Assembly: GCA_020633055.1 (NCBI GenBank)
Contig: JACKEJ010000010.1
Span: forward strand, 248,001 to 312,000
From: Sandaracinaceae bacterium
GTDB taxonomy: Bacteria; Myxococcota_A; Polyangia; Polyangiales; Houyiibacteriaceae
Length of the DNA stretch: 64,000 nt
Direction of reading: 5' to 3'
The number at the start of each line of letters is the position of its first letter. The first letter of the stretch is position 1. The notes under the pieces are model-generated. The model was not told the DNA's origin. It did not search any database and saw nothing but the letters and a program-made list of their open reading frames with translations. Below are positions 39,469 to 47,988 of this stretch, one piece after another. The translations under genes were made by a program, and so were the position numbers.

Positions 39469-40461
39469 CTAGCGAGCGCTCAGGATCTCCACGCCGCTCA
39501 GCGGCACACCGCCGTTCGGGCTGCGATACACGACGTAGAGAAACCGGTCATCGTGCGCGACACGCACGACGTTCGTTCGGCTCCCGCCATACGTCGAGCT
39601 CGGCATCGTCGGCTCGGTCTCACCAGCCGGATAGAACGCCACCGTCGGTCCGACTGTTCGCAGGATCCATCCACGCCAAGAATCGAATCGCCCGTCCCCA
39701 CCGAGGTTCGGCGTCGTCGGCTCCAGATGAATCGGATCAGGGCTCGACGGGTTCGACAGGTCGTGCACGTCGAGGCCATCCACGCGCGCGACATAGAGCC
39801 GATCGCCATCGACATGCACCATGCCTCCAACCGCGTCCGTCCACTCCACGGCCTCCACCGTCGGGGAGACGCGAACGACTTGGATCTGCCCCGGATAGTT
39901 CGTGTCGAATCGGTCGTTCCGATATCCGCCATACGCGTAGTCCCCATGCAACGCGAAGTTCGGCGCCGATAGCTCAGCGCTTCCAACCTCCGCTGGCGCG
40001 CTCGGGTTCGAGAGGTCGATCACGTGCAAGACCTCGACCAGCATGTCGCCCGGATCGGCGAGTACATACGCACGGCCGTCGCGTACTTGTAGATCCACGA
40101 TCTCCCCAAAGGCCATCGACGTCAGCTCGGTCGGCGCGCTCGGGTCGGAAGCATCGATGATTCGAAGGGCACCACGCAGCTCGACCACGATGTGGTCGCC
40201 AGAAAAGGCAACGAACCGAGGCGCGCCATTGCTTCCGGGCCACACGACGCGCCCCACCTCCGTGGCGTCCGACCCGTCGCCGATCTCGTAGATCAGCAGC
40301 GACTCTTCGGCACCCAGCGCAAAGATCTCTCCGTTCGAAGCGAAGCCTTCGGCATCCGCGACGCTGAGACTGAGCGCCAAGTGGAGATTCGAAGGATCCA
40401 CACCGTCCGACGAGCACCCCACAAGCGACAGAGCCACCAAACCTACGATTCGTCGAAGCAT
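39469..40461 (-). CDS. LVIVD-repeat beta-propeller lipoprotein
   Basis: 330 aa from the ATG at 40461. Leader MLRRIVGLVALSLVGC has a good lipobox (LVGC). The mature part contains LVIVD-type blades: LRIIDASDPSAP, LHVIDLSNPSAP and LDVHDLSNPSSP, each beginning a beta-propeller-like repeat. Such proteins are surface or periplasmic; no enzymatic motif is seen. The base composition is clearly lower in G+C than the neighbours and codon use is less biased (many A/T third positions), and the gene sits between two copies of a 19-bp repeat, suggesting recent acquisition. Confidence 0.8.
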   Translation of the reverse strand: MLRRIVGLVALSLVGCSSDGVDPSNLHLALSLSVADAEGFASNGEIFALGAEESLLIYEIGDGSDATEVGRVVWPGSNGAPRFVAFSGDHIVVELRGALRIIDASDPSAPTELTSMAFGEIVDLQVRDGRAYVLADPGDMLVEVLHVIDLSNPSAPAEVGSAELSAPNFALHGDYAYGGYRNDRFDTNYPGQIQVVRVSPTVEAVEWTDAVGGMVHVDGDRLYVARVDGLDVHDLSNPSSPDPIHLEPTTPNLGGDGRFDSWRGWILRTVGPTVAFYPAGETEPTMPSSTYGGSRTNVVRVAHDDRFLYVVYRSPNGGVPLSGVEILSAR

Positions 40462-40592
40462 GCCCACATTCCTTTCACGGAGAAAATAACACGCTTGCGA
40501 GAATTTCGCGCAATCACGCGCAGGGTCACGGTCTCGAGCACCGCGCGCTGCGGTCCCATCGCTGGCCATCCATATCGGAGGGCCCCCGACGT

Positions 40593-40611
40593 GCGCTACC
40601 GCGTGCCCTGA
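40593..40611. repeat. 19-bp direct repeat, copy 2
   Basis: Identical to 39298-39316. It contains the rsmE stop (TAG on the minus strand, 40596-40598), while copy 1 contains the stop of the upstream paralogue gene. Confidence 0.85.
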
Positions 40612-41327
40612 AGCGCCCCGGCGCGGTCGGCCACCAGCACCACCGCGGCCACGGCCGCGGTCTCGAGACGCAGGATGTTGCGCCCCACGCGCGCCGGCGC
40701 GTACCCCAGCGCGATGAGCCCCGTGAGCTCCTGCTCGGTGAAGCCCCCCTCGGGGCCCACGGCCACCCAGGAGCGCACCGGCAGCTGCGACGCGAGGGGC
40801 TGGTCCCCGCGGGCAGCGAGCACCACGCGACCCACGCCCTCGGGCGCGCTCGCGGCCACGTCCAGCAGCGGCCGCGGCGCGTGCACGGCGGGCACTCGGT
40901 CGCGCTCGCTCTGACGCGCGGCCTCGCGCACGATGGCCTCGTAGCGGGCCAGCTTGTTCCCCAGCTTGGCCGCGGGGATGTCGCCCACGCTGCGCTCGCA
41001 GGCGACGAGATGCACGGCGCGCACCCCGAGCTCGGTCACGGCGCGCAGGATGTCGTCCAGCTTGCCGGCGCGCGGCAGGGCCAGCAGCAGCTCCACCCCG
41101 CTGCCATCGTCGGGCAGCGACACGGCCGGCTCGGCCTCGCACACGGCGCGCTTGCCCAGCTCGCTCAGGGTCGCGGGCGCGTGCCACCCGTCGCCGTCGA
41201 ACAGCGTCAGCGCGTCGCCCGGGGTCAGGCGCAGGACGCGCGCGTGGCGCGTGGCCTCTTCGCTCAGCACCACGCGGCCACCCTCGCGCGGAAGCTCTGC
41301 CGCGAAGAGCCGCCGCGGGTCGCTCAC
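40596..41327 (-). CDS. rsmE: 16S rRNA m3U1498 methyltransferase
   Basis: 243 aa, GTG start overlapping the prmA stop (GTGA). N-terminal PUA-like domain (RRLFAAELPREGGRVVL, HARVLRLTPGD) and C-terminal SPOUT/trefoil-knot methyltransferase: VAVGPEGGFTEQEL, GRNILRLETAA. It methylates U1498 of 16S rRNA with SAM. The prmA-rsmE order is common in bacteria and supports both calls. Confidence 0.95.
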   Translation of the reverse strand: MSDPRRLFAAELPREGGRVVLSEEATRHARVLRLTPGDALTLFDGDGWHAPATLSELGKRAVCEAEPAVSLPDDGSGVELLLALPRAGKLDDILRAVTELGVRAVHLVACERSVGDIPAAKLGNKLARYEAIVREAARQSERDRVPAVHAPRPLLDVAASAPEGVGRVVLAARGDQPLASQLPVRSWVAVGPEGGFTEQELTGLIALGYAPARVGRNILRLETAAVAAVVLVADRAGALQGTR

Positions 41328-42238
41328 GCGCTCGCCCCGCCCGCCGCCCCGCGGTCACCGGGGCGCACGTAGGTCAGCGAGACCCACTCGTTCTCGAAGC
41401 GCAGCGCAGGCGCGACGCCCCACGCGTTGAACGACTCGGCGACGTCGTTCTCTTGCCCCACGAGCACGCCGCTCAGCACCAGCACGCCGCCGGGCACCAC
41501 GCGCTCCATCAGCGCCGCGGCCAGCTCCTTCAGCACCCAGGCCTGGATGTTGGCCAGCACCAGCGCGTATTGGCCCGGGACCTCGCGCACGTCGTCCGTC
41601 GACGCGCGGAGCCGCTCCGTCACGCCGTTGCGCGCCGCGTTCTCGTACGCCACGTCCACCGCCAGCGGGTCGATGTCGAGGCAGATGGCGCTCCCCGCGC
41701 CCAGCAGCAAGCCCGCCACCGCGAGGATGCCGCTGCCGCAGCCCACGTCGAGGATGGTGTCGCCGGGCTGCACGCGACCATCGACCTCCATCAGCACCAG
41801 CCGCGTCGTCTCGTGGATGCCGCTGCCGAACGCCTGGCCTGGGTCGATGGTGAGCACCACCTCGTGCGGCGCGGGCTCGACGCTCTCCCACGACGGGCGC
41901 AAGAGGATGCGGCCCCCCACGCGCGTGGGCTTGAAGTAGCTCTTCCAGGCGTCGCGCCAGTCGTCGCCCAAGACGTGCGCCACGCGCCCGTTGAACTGCG
42001 GGTAGGCAGCGGCCAGCTCCGCCGCGACCGCGTCGTCCGGCACGCTCACCACCAGCGTGGTCACGCTCGCGTCGGCCCCATGCTCGATGGTGGTCGCGTC
42101 GCGCTCCTCGATGCCCTGCGCGCCCTGCTCCCACAGCTCGTACGACACCAGCTCCACGTCGTCGGTGGGCACGTCGAGGTGCACGTAGGGGTAGCGCGGG
42201 ACGGACGGGGCTTCGGTGGCGTCGGGGGTGCTGGTCAC
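41324..42238 (-). CDS. prmA: ribosomal protein L11 methyltransferase
   Basis: 304 aa, GTG start at 42238 overlapping the upstream stop (GTGA). The N-terminal substrate domain includes YVHLDVPTDDVELVSYELWE. SAM-binding motif I is DVGCGSGILAVAG, preceded by PGQAFGSGIHETTRL (PrmA-specific) and followed by LANIQAWVLKELAA. It trimethylates L11 residues. Middle gene of a three-gene overlapping operon. Confidence 0.92.
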   Translation of the reverse strand: MTSTPDATEAPSVPRYPYVHLDVPTDDVELVSYELWEQGAQGIEERDATTIEHGADASVTTLVVSVPDDAVAAELAAAYPQFNGRVAHVLGDDWRDAWKSYFKPTRVGGRILLRPSWESVEPAPHEVVLTIDPGQAFGSGIHETTRLVLMEVDGRVQPGDTILDVGCGSGILAVAGLLLGAGSAICLDIDPLAVDVAYENAARNGVTERLRASTDDVREVPGQYALVLANIQAWVLKELAAALMERVVPGGVLVLSGVLVGQENDVAESFNAWGVAPALRFENEWVSLTYVRPGDRGAAGGASA

Positions 42239-42486
42239 GGTGCCGCTACTCTGAGCGCCACGTAGCCAGCCAGCAAGAAGGCGAAGAGCATCACGCGCTT
42301 GGGCCGGCCGGTCTGCAGCGCGAGCAGCAACGCGGCGCCCGGGACCACCAGCCCCACCCAGCGCGCCCGCGGCGTGAGCTCCGGAGCCCGGAAGGCGGTC
42401 ACGGCGATCTGCAGGTACACGAAGAGCACGAGCGCGCCCGTCACGCTCAGCGCCAGCAGCCACCACAGTTCGGGCGTGAACGTCAT
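42235..42486 (-). CDS. small membrane protein, function unknown
   Basis: 83 aa from the ATG at 42486. Three hydrophobic stretches (WWLLALSVTGALVLFVYLQI, WVGLVVPGAALLLAL and VMLFAFLLAGYVALRV) separated by short charged loops. It heads the operon small protein - prmA - rsmE; its TGA overlaps the prmA GTG. Confidence 0.7.
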   Translation of the reverse strand: MTFTPELWWLLALSVTGALVLFVYLQIAVTAFRAPELTPRARWVGLVVPGAALLLALQTGRPKRVMLFAFLLAGYVALRVAAP

Positions 42487-42547
42487 CGGCCGGAGGCATA
42501 CCACGCGCGCCCCCAGGGCGCGGCGTGTGTGACATTTCATGACGTGT

Positions 42548-42576
42548 TTGCCACCGAGCCGACACGCGGGTATACC
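42548..42576 (+). promoter_or_regulatory. sigma70-like promoter of the lipid operon
   Basis: TTGCCA (42548-42553), 17-nt spacer, TATACC (42571-42576): 5/6 and 4/6 matches to the consensus at ideal spacing. Predicted start of transcription near 42583, just before the operator at 42591. Confidence 0.55.
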
Positions 42577-42590
42577 AGGCCCCGGTAAAC

Positions 42591-42610
42591 TACACTGACA
42601 CGTCAGTCTA
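42591..42610. promoter_or_regulatory. candidate TetR operator of the lipid operon
   Basis: TACACTGACACGTCAGTCTA: inverted arms ACTGAC/GTCAGT around an AC centre, extending to 9-bp arms with one mismatch. It lies at +8 to +28 relative to the predicted transcription start and 6 bp before the first ATG, where a bound repressor would block elongation. The TetR gene that ends the operon core (52683) is the natural candidate regulator. Confidence 0.6.
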
Positions 42611-42616
42611 CTTTCT

Positions 42617-43318
42617 ATGACCACGCAGTCACACACGACCCCCGGCGCCCAGAGCGCCGCCTTCTTCCGCCTCGAAGGCACGCTCGTCACGCGCCCCACC
42701 CTGGCCGCTGCCGCCTGGCTGGCCGGCAACGCCCAGGGGCTCGGCGAGCGCCTGGCGCGGCTCGGCAACGTGGCCCTGGCCGCACCCGTCGCGCTGCGGG
42801 GTGAGATCAGCACGGGCGTGACCAGCTCGCGCCTCACGTGGATGGGCCTCCGCGGCATGACCGAGGACCGCATCGTGGTGCTGGCCGAGGAGTACGTGGA
42901 GGAGTTCCTCGCGGGTGAGCTGCTCGAGGTGGGGGTCCGCCTGGTGAGCGAGGCGCGCCGTCAGGGCCGCCGCGTGGTGCTCATCAGCGACAACATCGAC
43001 CTGATCGCGGGGCCCCTGGCCGACCGCGTAGAGGCCGACGACGTCATCTGCAACCGCCTCGAGATCCGCAAGGGCAAGGCCACCGGCCGCCTCGAGGACC
43101 CGGTCATCGGCGGCAACGTGGCGGGGCAGTGGGCGCGTGACTTCGCCAAGGAGCACGGGCTCGACCTGGACCAGAGCTACGCCTACGGGGCCAGCGCGGC
43201 GGACAGCCTGCTGCTGAGCGCCATCGGCCGGCCCTGCGCGGTGAACCCGGACCGACAGCTGCGGCGCATCGCCCGCGACCACCACTGGCCCGTGGTGGAA
43301 GGCAAGGACCGCTCATGA
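42617..43318 (+). CDS. HAD-superfamily protein with degenerate catalytic motifs
   Basis: 233 aa. It has the overall plan of HAD-IB phosphatases (PSP-like, often linked to acyltransferases). Motif I, normally FFDLDGTL, reads FFRLEGTL: the nucleophilic Asp is Arg18 and the general-acid Asp is Glu20. Motif II is present as VVLISDN. Motif IV GDSxxD reads GASAAD (190s), losing a Mg ligand, while VNPDRQLRRIA is conserved. It is probably not a phosphatase; a structural or regulatory partner of the lipid enzymes is more likely. First gene of the operon, ATGA-coupled to the reductase. No ribosome site stands out between operator and ATG. Confidence 0.8.
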   Translation: MTTQSHTTPGAQSAAFFRLEGTLVTRPTLAAAAWLAGNAQGLGERLARLGNVALAAPVALRGEISTGVTSSRLTWMGLRGMTEDRIVVLAEEYVEEFLAGELLEVGVRLVSEARRQGRRVVLISDNIDLIAGPLADRVEADDVICNRLEIRKGKATGRLEDPVIGGNVAGQWARDFAKEHGLDLDQSYAYGASAADSLLLSAIGRPCAVNPDRQLRRIARDHHWPVVEGKDRS

Positions 43319-44919
43319 GCGCGCTCCCCGTACGCGAGACCTTCGCGGGCAAGCACGTGCTGGTCACCGGCGTGACCGGCTTCGTGGGCAAGGTGTGGCT
43401 GGCCATGCTGCTCGACTTCGTGCCCGAGGTGCGCCGCGTGACGGTGCTCGGCCGCGGCAAGAAGGGGCAGGACGCGGCCCAGCGCTTCGAGCAGATCTAC
43501 CGCACGTCCCCCGTGTTCCGGCCGCTGCGCAGCCAGCTGGGCGCGGAGCTGTACGACCTGATGGACCAGAAGGTCGAGGTGGTGGACGCGAAGCTGAGCG
43601 AGCCCCTGTGCGGCCTCGAGCCGTGGCACGCGCGCGAGCTCATGGCGGACGTGGACGTGGTGGTGCACTTCGCCGGGCTGACGGACTTCGAGCCGGACCC
43701 GCAGCTGGCCATCGACGCGAACATCCACGGCGCGCGTCACGTGGCGGACCTGGCGGCCCTCAGCCGCAGCGGGCGCTACGTGCACTGCTCCACGTGTTTC
43801 GTGGCGGGCATGAAGGGGGGCGTCGCGGACGAGACCCTCACGCGCGGCGTGTCGCCCAACGGCACGCGCTTCGATCCCGAGCGCGAGGTGGCGCAGCTGG
43901 AGGCGGCCCTGCGCGAGCTGCCCAACAAGGCCGACCGGCTGGCGCTGGGCATGGCGCGCGCCAAGCGGCTGGGCTGGCCCAACGTGTACACGTTCACCAA
44001 GGCGCTCAGCGAGCACCTGCTGGAAGGCCGCGAGGACATCGAGACCACCACCGTGCGCCCCGCCATCGTGGAGTGCGCGGACCGCTATCCGTTCGCGGGG
44101 TGGAACGAGGGCATCAACACCTCGGGGCCGCTGGTGTGGCTGATGGGCACGGCCTTCCGGCGCCTGCCGGTGCGGCACAGCGTGGGCTTCGACATCATCC
44201 CCGTGGACATGGTCTGTCGCGGGGTGCTGCTGGCGACGGCGGCGGCCCTGCGCGACGAGGCAGAGCCCATCTACCAGCTGGGCACGGGCGGCCGGAACCG
44301 CCTCGACTTCGAGCGCGCCCTCGAGCTGAGCAACCTGGCCATCCGCCGGCAGCACCGAAAGTCCGAGGACCCCTTCACGCGCTACGTGCTTAGCAATCTG
44401 CAGGCGTACTCGGCGAGCCCGGACAAGGAGTACGTGCTGGGCGTGCAGCAGACCAAGCGCCTGATGGAGGGCCTGCGGCACAGCCTGAAGGAGCTGGACG
44501 TGCAGCGCGTGCTGCCGCCCGCCACGTACGAGCGGCACGGCGAGCGCCTGCGCAGCAAGGTGCGGGAGTGGTCGACCGACGCGCGCAACCACGTGCGCAA
44601 GCTGAAGAGCGTGGAGGACATGCTGCGGCAGTTCCGCCCGTTCATCTGGGACCACGACTACACCTTCGTGACCGACGCCGCGTGCGCGCTCACGGCGCGC
44701 CTCGACCGCGACGAGCTGCCTCTGTTCGGCTTCGACGTGGAGGAGCTGGACTGGCGCCGCTACTACATCGACGTGCAGGTGCCCGGGCTCGAGACCTGGT
44801 GCATCCCGCTGCTGCGCGGCGAGAAGATCCCGGTGGACCCGCCGCTCGCGGCGCGCACCCACGGCAAGGCGCAGACGGGCGAGCACCGCACGCGCCCCGC
44901 CACCCGCCTGAGCGCGTGA
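43315..44919 (+). CDS. fatty acyl-CoA/ACP reductase-like extended SDR
   Basis: 534 aa. NAD(P)-binding loop GVTGFVGK (19-26) at the start of a NAD_binding_4 (male-sterility/thioester reductase) domain, Ser in YVHCSTCFVAG and catalytic YTFTK (Y225, K229). A long C-terminal part beyond ~360 is predicted helical, as in fatty-acyl reductases. Expected reaction: NAD(P)H reduction of an acyl thioester to aldehyde or alcohol. Its neighbours ACP and AMP ligase would supply the thioester. The ATG overlaps the HAD gene stop. Confidence 0.82.
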   Translation: MSALPVRETFAGKHVLVTGVTGFVGKVWLAMLLDFVPEVRRVTVLGRGKKGQDAAQRFEQIYRTSPVFRPLRSQLGAELYDLMDQKVEVVDAKLSEPLCGLEPWHARELMADVDVVVHFAGLTDFEPDPQLAIDANIHGARHVADLAALSRSGRYVHCSTCFVAGMKGGVADETLTRGVSPNGTRFDPEREVAQLEAALRELPNKADRLALGMARAKRLGWPNVYTFTKALSEHLLEGREDIETTTVRPAIVECADRYPFAGWNEGINTSGPLVWLMGTAFRRLPVRHSVGFDIIPVDMVCRGVLLATAAALRDEAEPIYQLGTGGRNRLDFERALELSNLAIRRQHRKSEDPFTRYVLSNLQAYSASPDKEYVLGVQQTKRLMEGLRHSLKELDVQRVLPPATYERHGERLRSKVREWSTDARNHVRKLKSVEDMLRQFRPFIWDHDYTFVTDAACALTARLDRDELPLFGFDVEELDWRRYYIDVQVPGLETWCIPLLRGEKIPVDPPLAARTHGKAQTGEHRTRPATRLSA

Positions 44920-44959
44920 GCGGCCGGACCCTTTCCCCTCTTCTGGTGGACCAAGATCG

Positions 44960-46138
44960 ATGACCAAGAAAGCCATCTTCCTCACTGGCGCGACGGGCTA
45001 CCTGGGCTCGTACGTGGCTGACGTGATGCTGCGCGAGACCGACGTCACGCTGTTGCTGCTGACCCGCGCGCGCGACCGCGACCAGGCCGTCGAGCGCTTC
45101 TGGCAGGCCATGCAGCTGCACATGGACGCGGCGACGTACTACGGGTTCCTGGACCGCGTGCGCTTCCTGCCGGGAGACCTCACGGCGCCCGGGCTGGGGC
45201 TGAGCGCCGAGGACCGCGCCTACGTCGTGGCCCACGCGGACTCGGTGCTGCACATGGCCGCCTCGCTCAACCGCAAGAGCGAGAAGACCTGCCTCAACCA
45301 CAACCTGCGCGGCACGCTCGCCGTCATCAAGCTGGCGCGCGAGATCCAAGACGACCACGGGCTGCGCCGCTTCAGCCACGTCAGCACCGTGGCCGTGGCG
45401 GGACAGCGCAGCAGCGAGACGCTGCGCGAGGACGACGCCATCGAGTGGGAGCGCAGCGACTACGACCCCTACGGTCGCACCAAGAAGTTCTGTGAGCACA
45501 TGGTGCGGGAGCTGCTGCCGGACGTGCCCAAGACCTTCCTCCGGCCCAGCATCGTGATGGGCGACTCGCGCTTCGCCGAGACCTCGCAGTTCGACATGGT
45601 GCGCGCGTTCTGCGTGCTGGTGGACCTGCCCATCCTGCCGTTCAGCGGCGACAGCCGCGTGGACATCGTGAACGCGGACTGGGTGGGGCGCGCCATCGCC
45701 GAGATTCACCTCAAGGACGCGCCCAAGTACGACATCTACCACCTGTCGTCGGGCGCCGCGTCGCACCGCATCCACGAGCTGGCGCGCGCGCTGGTGGCTT
45801 CGGGCAAGCGCCGCCCGCCGCGCTTCGTCCCGGCCCTCGAGGGCTCGTTCGAGAAGATCATGGACCAGCTGGCGGGCATGAAGGCCAAGAACGTGGCCAC
45901 GCTGGTGGGCTCGCTGTTCAAGGTGTTCCTGCCGTACATCACGTACGACACCGTGTTCCTGAACGACCGCGCGGTGGAGGAGATCGGGCTCGCGCCGACG
46001 CCCTTCATCGAGTACGCGGCGCGGCTGTACGACTACGCCAAGAGCGTGAACTACGAGTACCCGGTGCGCCCGCTGCCCCCGCGTGAGTCGGTGTCCAGCA
46101 CGGCGCCGAGCGCGGCCCGCGGAGTTGCGTCCGCGTGA
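44960..46138 (+). CDS. second extended SDR reductase (NAD_binding_4-like)
   Basis: 392 aa. Cofactor loop FLTGATGYLGSY (G10-G13-G16), Ser region FSHVSTVAVAG and YGRTK (Y171, K175). Related in plan to the preceding gene but without its C-terminal extension, so a division of labour (thioester to aldehyde, aldehyde to alcohol or 3-ketoacyl reduction) is plausible. It follows after 40 bp, the largest gap within the operon; its TGA overlaps the next GTG. Confidence 0.8.
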   Translation: MTKKAIFLTGATGYLGSYVADVMLRETDVTLLLLTRARDRDQAVERFWQAMQLHMDAATYYGFLDRVRFLPGDLTAPGLGLSAEDRAYVVAHADSVLHMAASLNRKSEKTCLNHNLRGTLAVIKLAREIQDDHGLRRFSHVSTVAVAGQRSSETLREDDAIEWERSDYDPYGRTKKFCEHMVRELLPDVPKTFLRPSIVMGDSRFAETSQFDMVRAFCVLVDLPILPFSGDSRVDIVNADWVGRAIAEIHLKDAPKYDIYHLSSGAASHRIHELARALVASGKRRPPRFVPALEGSFEKIMDQLAGMKAKNVATLVGSLFKVFLPYITYDTVFLNDRAVEEIGLAPTPFIEYAARLYDYAKSVNYEYPVRPLPPRESVSSTAPSAARGVASA

Positions 46139-47988
46139 GCGAAGGACCCGACAGCAAGGCGCCCAAGCGTCGGGCCCAGCGCTGGAGGCCACCCGCGGGG
46201 CCGGTCGAGGAAGGCGCGCGCGAGGCTGCGGATGACACCAGCGAGCGCCCCCTGGGCGACACGCGCGCCCGCGCCGAGCAGAGCGCCCTGGGCTTGCTGC
46301 GTGACCTGGCGCGCGCGGGCCGCCCCGAGCGCAAGGACGTGGAGGGGCTCTGGGGCGCCATCAAGGACGTGGCCCGCGCCGCGCGCGACGTGGTCAGCGA
46401 GCAGCTCGACGCGGACCGCGCGCTGATGCACGCGATGAGCGCGGTGATCGAGACCGCCAAGAGTCGCTACGCGCTGGACCCCGGCGCGCAGTGGGCTCCG
46501 GGCGCGCCCTTGAAGCTGCTGCTCGCGGGCTACAACGGCACGCGCAACACGGGCGCGGACGTGCGCGTGGAGGAGATGATCCGCCAGTTCCGGCACCTGT
46601 TCGGGGACGAGCACGTGGAGCTGAGCATCTACACGATCGACCCCGACAAGACGCGCGGCTACTTCCGCACCGTGCGCCAGCTGCACATCCCCAAGATCTT
46701 CCCGCGCTACCTGTTCGACACGGTGCACACCCACCACGCAGTCATCGCGTGCGAGGGCTCCATGTTCAAGAGCAAGTTCGCGAGCGCGCTGTCCACGATG
46801 ATGGTGGGCAGCATCGGGCTGGCCGCAGCCGAGCAGAAGCTGGCCGTGGGCTACGGCGGCGAGGCGGGCGACATGGACGAGGGGCTGCGCGCGCTGGTGG
46901 AGCGCTACTGCCGCGACGCCCTGATCCTGGCGCGCAACCACGAGAGCCAGGACGTGCTGCGCGAGCTCGGCATCGCCTCGGAGTACGGCACGGACACCGC
47001 GTGGACCTTCACGCCCGCGCCTGACACCGTGGGGCAGCAGATCCTGCGCGACGCGGGCTGGGACGGCGTGACCCCCGTGCTGGCCCTGTGCCCCATCAAC
47101 CCGTTCTGGTGGCCAGTGAAGCCCGACGTGACGCGCGCCGCCGTGAACGCGGTGAGCGGCATGTACGCGGATGGCCACTATGGCAGCGTGTACTTCCACC
47201 GCGAGGGGGCCGACGTGCACGAGCGGCAGGAGCGCTACCTGGACGCGCTGGCCGAGGGGGTGCGCCGCTTCCGCGCCGAGCGCGATGTGTTCCCCGTGAT
47301 GATCGGCAGCGAGATGCTGGACCGCGAGGCGTGCGAGGGGCTGCGCGACCGGCTGGGCGCGGAGCTCCCGGTGATCGTCTCGGACGACCACGACATGTAC
47401 GCGATGGTGAGCGTCATGCGGCAGGCGCGGCTGATGCTGTCGTCGCGCTACCACGCCATCGTGACCACCATGCCCGCCGGGCTCCCTTCGGCGGGCGTCA
47501 CGATGGACGAGCGTATCCGCAACCTCATGGCCGACCGCGGCACGCCGGAGCTGGCGCTCGAGGTGGACGACCCCGCGCTGGCCGACAAGGTGCATGTGGT
47601 GTTGCGCACCCTGTTCGACGACGCCGAGCGGATCACCGCCAGCATCGACGGCTGCGTGCTGCAGAACCTCGAGCGCATGGGCCAGATGGGCATGCACCTG
47701 GTGGAGTTCGTGCGCGCGCGGCACCCCGAGTTCCCGTTCGAGCCGCAGATGGGCACGCACGGCGACCCGTTCGCGCACCTGCCCTCGCTGCCGCCCCGCC
47801 TCGCGCAGATGGTGGCCGAGCGCGCTCGTACGTCGGACGCGCCCCCCGGCACCCATGCCGTGGAGGGACGCACCCGAGCCGCAGATGGAAGCGCCCAAGC
47901 CACGGAGGGGAGCGCCCAAGCCACGGACGGTGGTGCTCCCGCCGCCCCCGCCGAAGCCCGCCCCTCTCGCCCCAGGAGCGTCGCCTGA
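46135..47988 (+). CDS. polysaccharide pyruvyl transferase family protein
   Basis: 617 aa, GTG start overlapping the upstream TGA. After a ~110-residue charged leader, LLLAGYNGTRNTGADVRVEE and later IACEGSMFKSKF, VGYGGEAGD, VIVSDDHDMYAM and LMLSSRYHAIV follow the PS_pyruv_trans (CsaB/WcaK-type) pattern, a GT-B-like fold. Members transfer pyruvate from PEP to sugars, but the family includes enzymes of other chemistry; on a lipid operon the acceptor may be a glycolipid or lipid headgroup. The last ~60 residues are low-complexity repeats encoded by a 21-bp tandem repeat. The stop overlaps the next ATG. Confidence 0.78.
   Translation: MSEGPDSKAPKRRAQRWRPPAGPVEEGAREAADDTSERPLGDTRARAEQSALGLLRDLARAGRPERKDVEGLWGAIKDVARAARDVVSEQLDADRALMHAMSAVIETAKSRYALDPGAQWAPGAPLKLLLAGYNGTRNTGADVRVEEMIRQFRHLFGDEHVELSIYTIDPDKTRGYFRTVRQLHIPKIFPRYLFDTVHTHHAVIACEGSMFKSKFASALSTMMVGSIGLAAAEQKLAVGYGGEAGDMDEGLRALVERYCRDALILARNHESQDVLRELGIASEYGTDTAWTFTPAPDTVGQQILRDAGWDGVTPVLALCPINPFWWPVKPDVTRAAVNAVSGMYADGHYGSVYFHREGADVHERQERYLDALAEGVRRFRAERDVFPVMIGSEMLDREACEGLRDRLGAELPVIVSDDHDMYAMVSVMRQARLMLSSRYHAIVTTMPAGLPSAGVTMDERIRNLMADRGTPELALEVDDPALADKVHVVLRTLFDDAERITASIDGCVLQNLERMGQMGMHLVEFVRARHPEFPFEPQMGTHGDPFAHLPSLPPRLAQMVAERARTSDAPPGTHAVEGRTRAADGSAQATEGSAQATDGGAPAAPAEARPSRPRSVA
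47866..47928 (+). repeat. 21-bp tandem repeat, about three copies
   Basis: Units start at 47866 (degenerate), 47887 and 47908; the last two share GAGCGCCCAAGCCACGGA-like sequence with one or two changes. They encode the low-complexity Gly/Ser/Ala/Gln/Thr tail of the pyruvyl-transferase-like protein, a likely site of length variation. Confidence 0.6.

Noticed and set aside
47866..47928. Short tandem repeats as a CRISPR array
   Set aside because: Only about three contiguous units without spacers, in frame within a coding tail.
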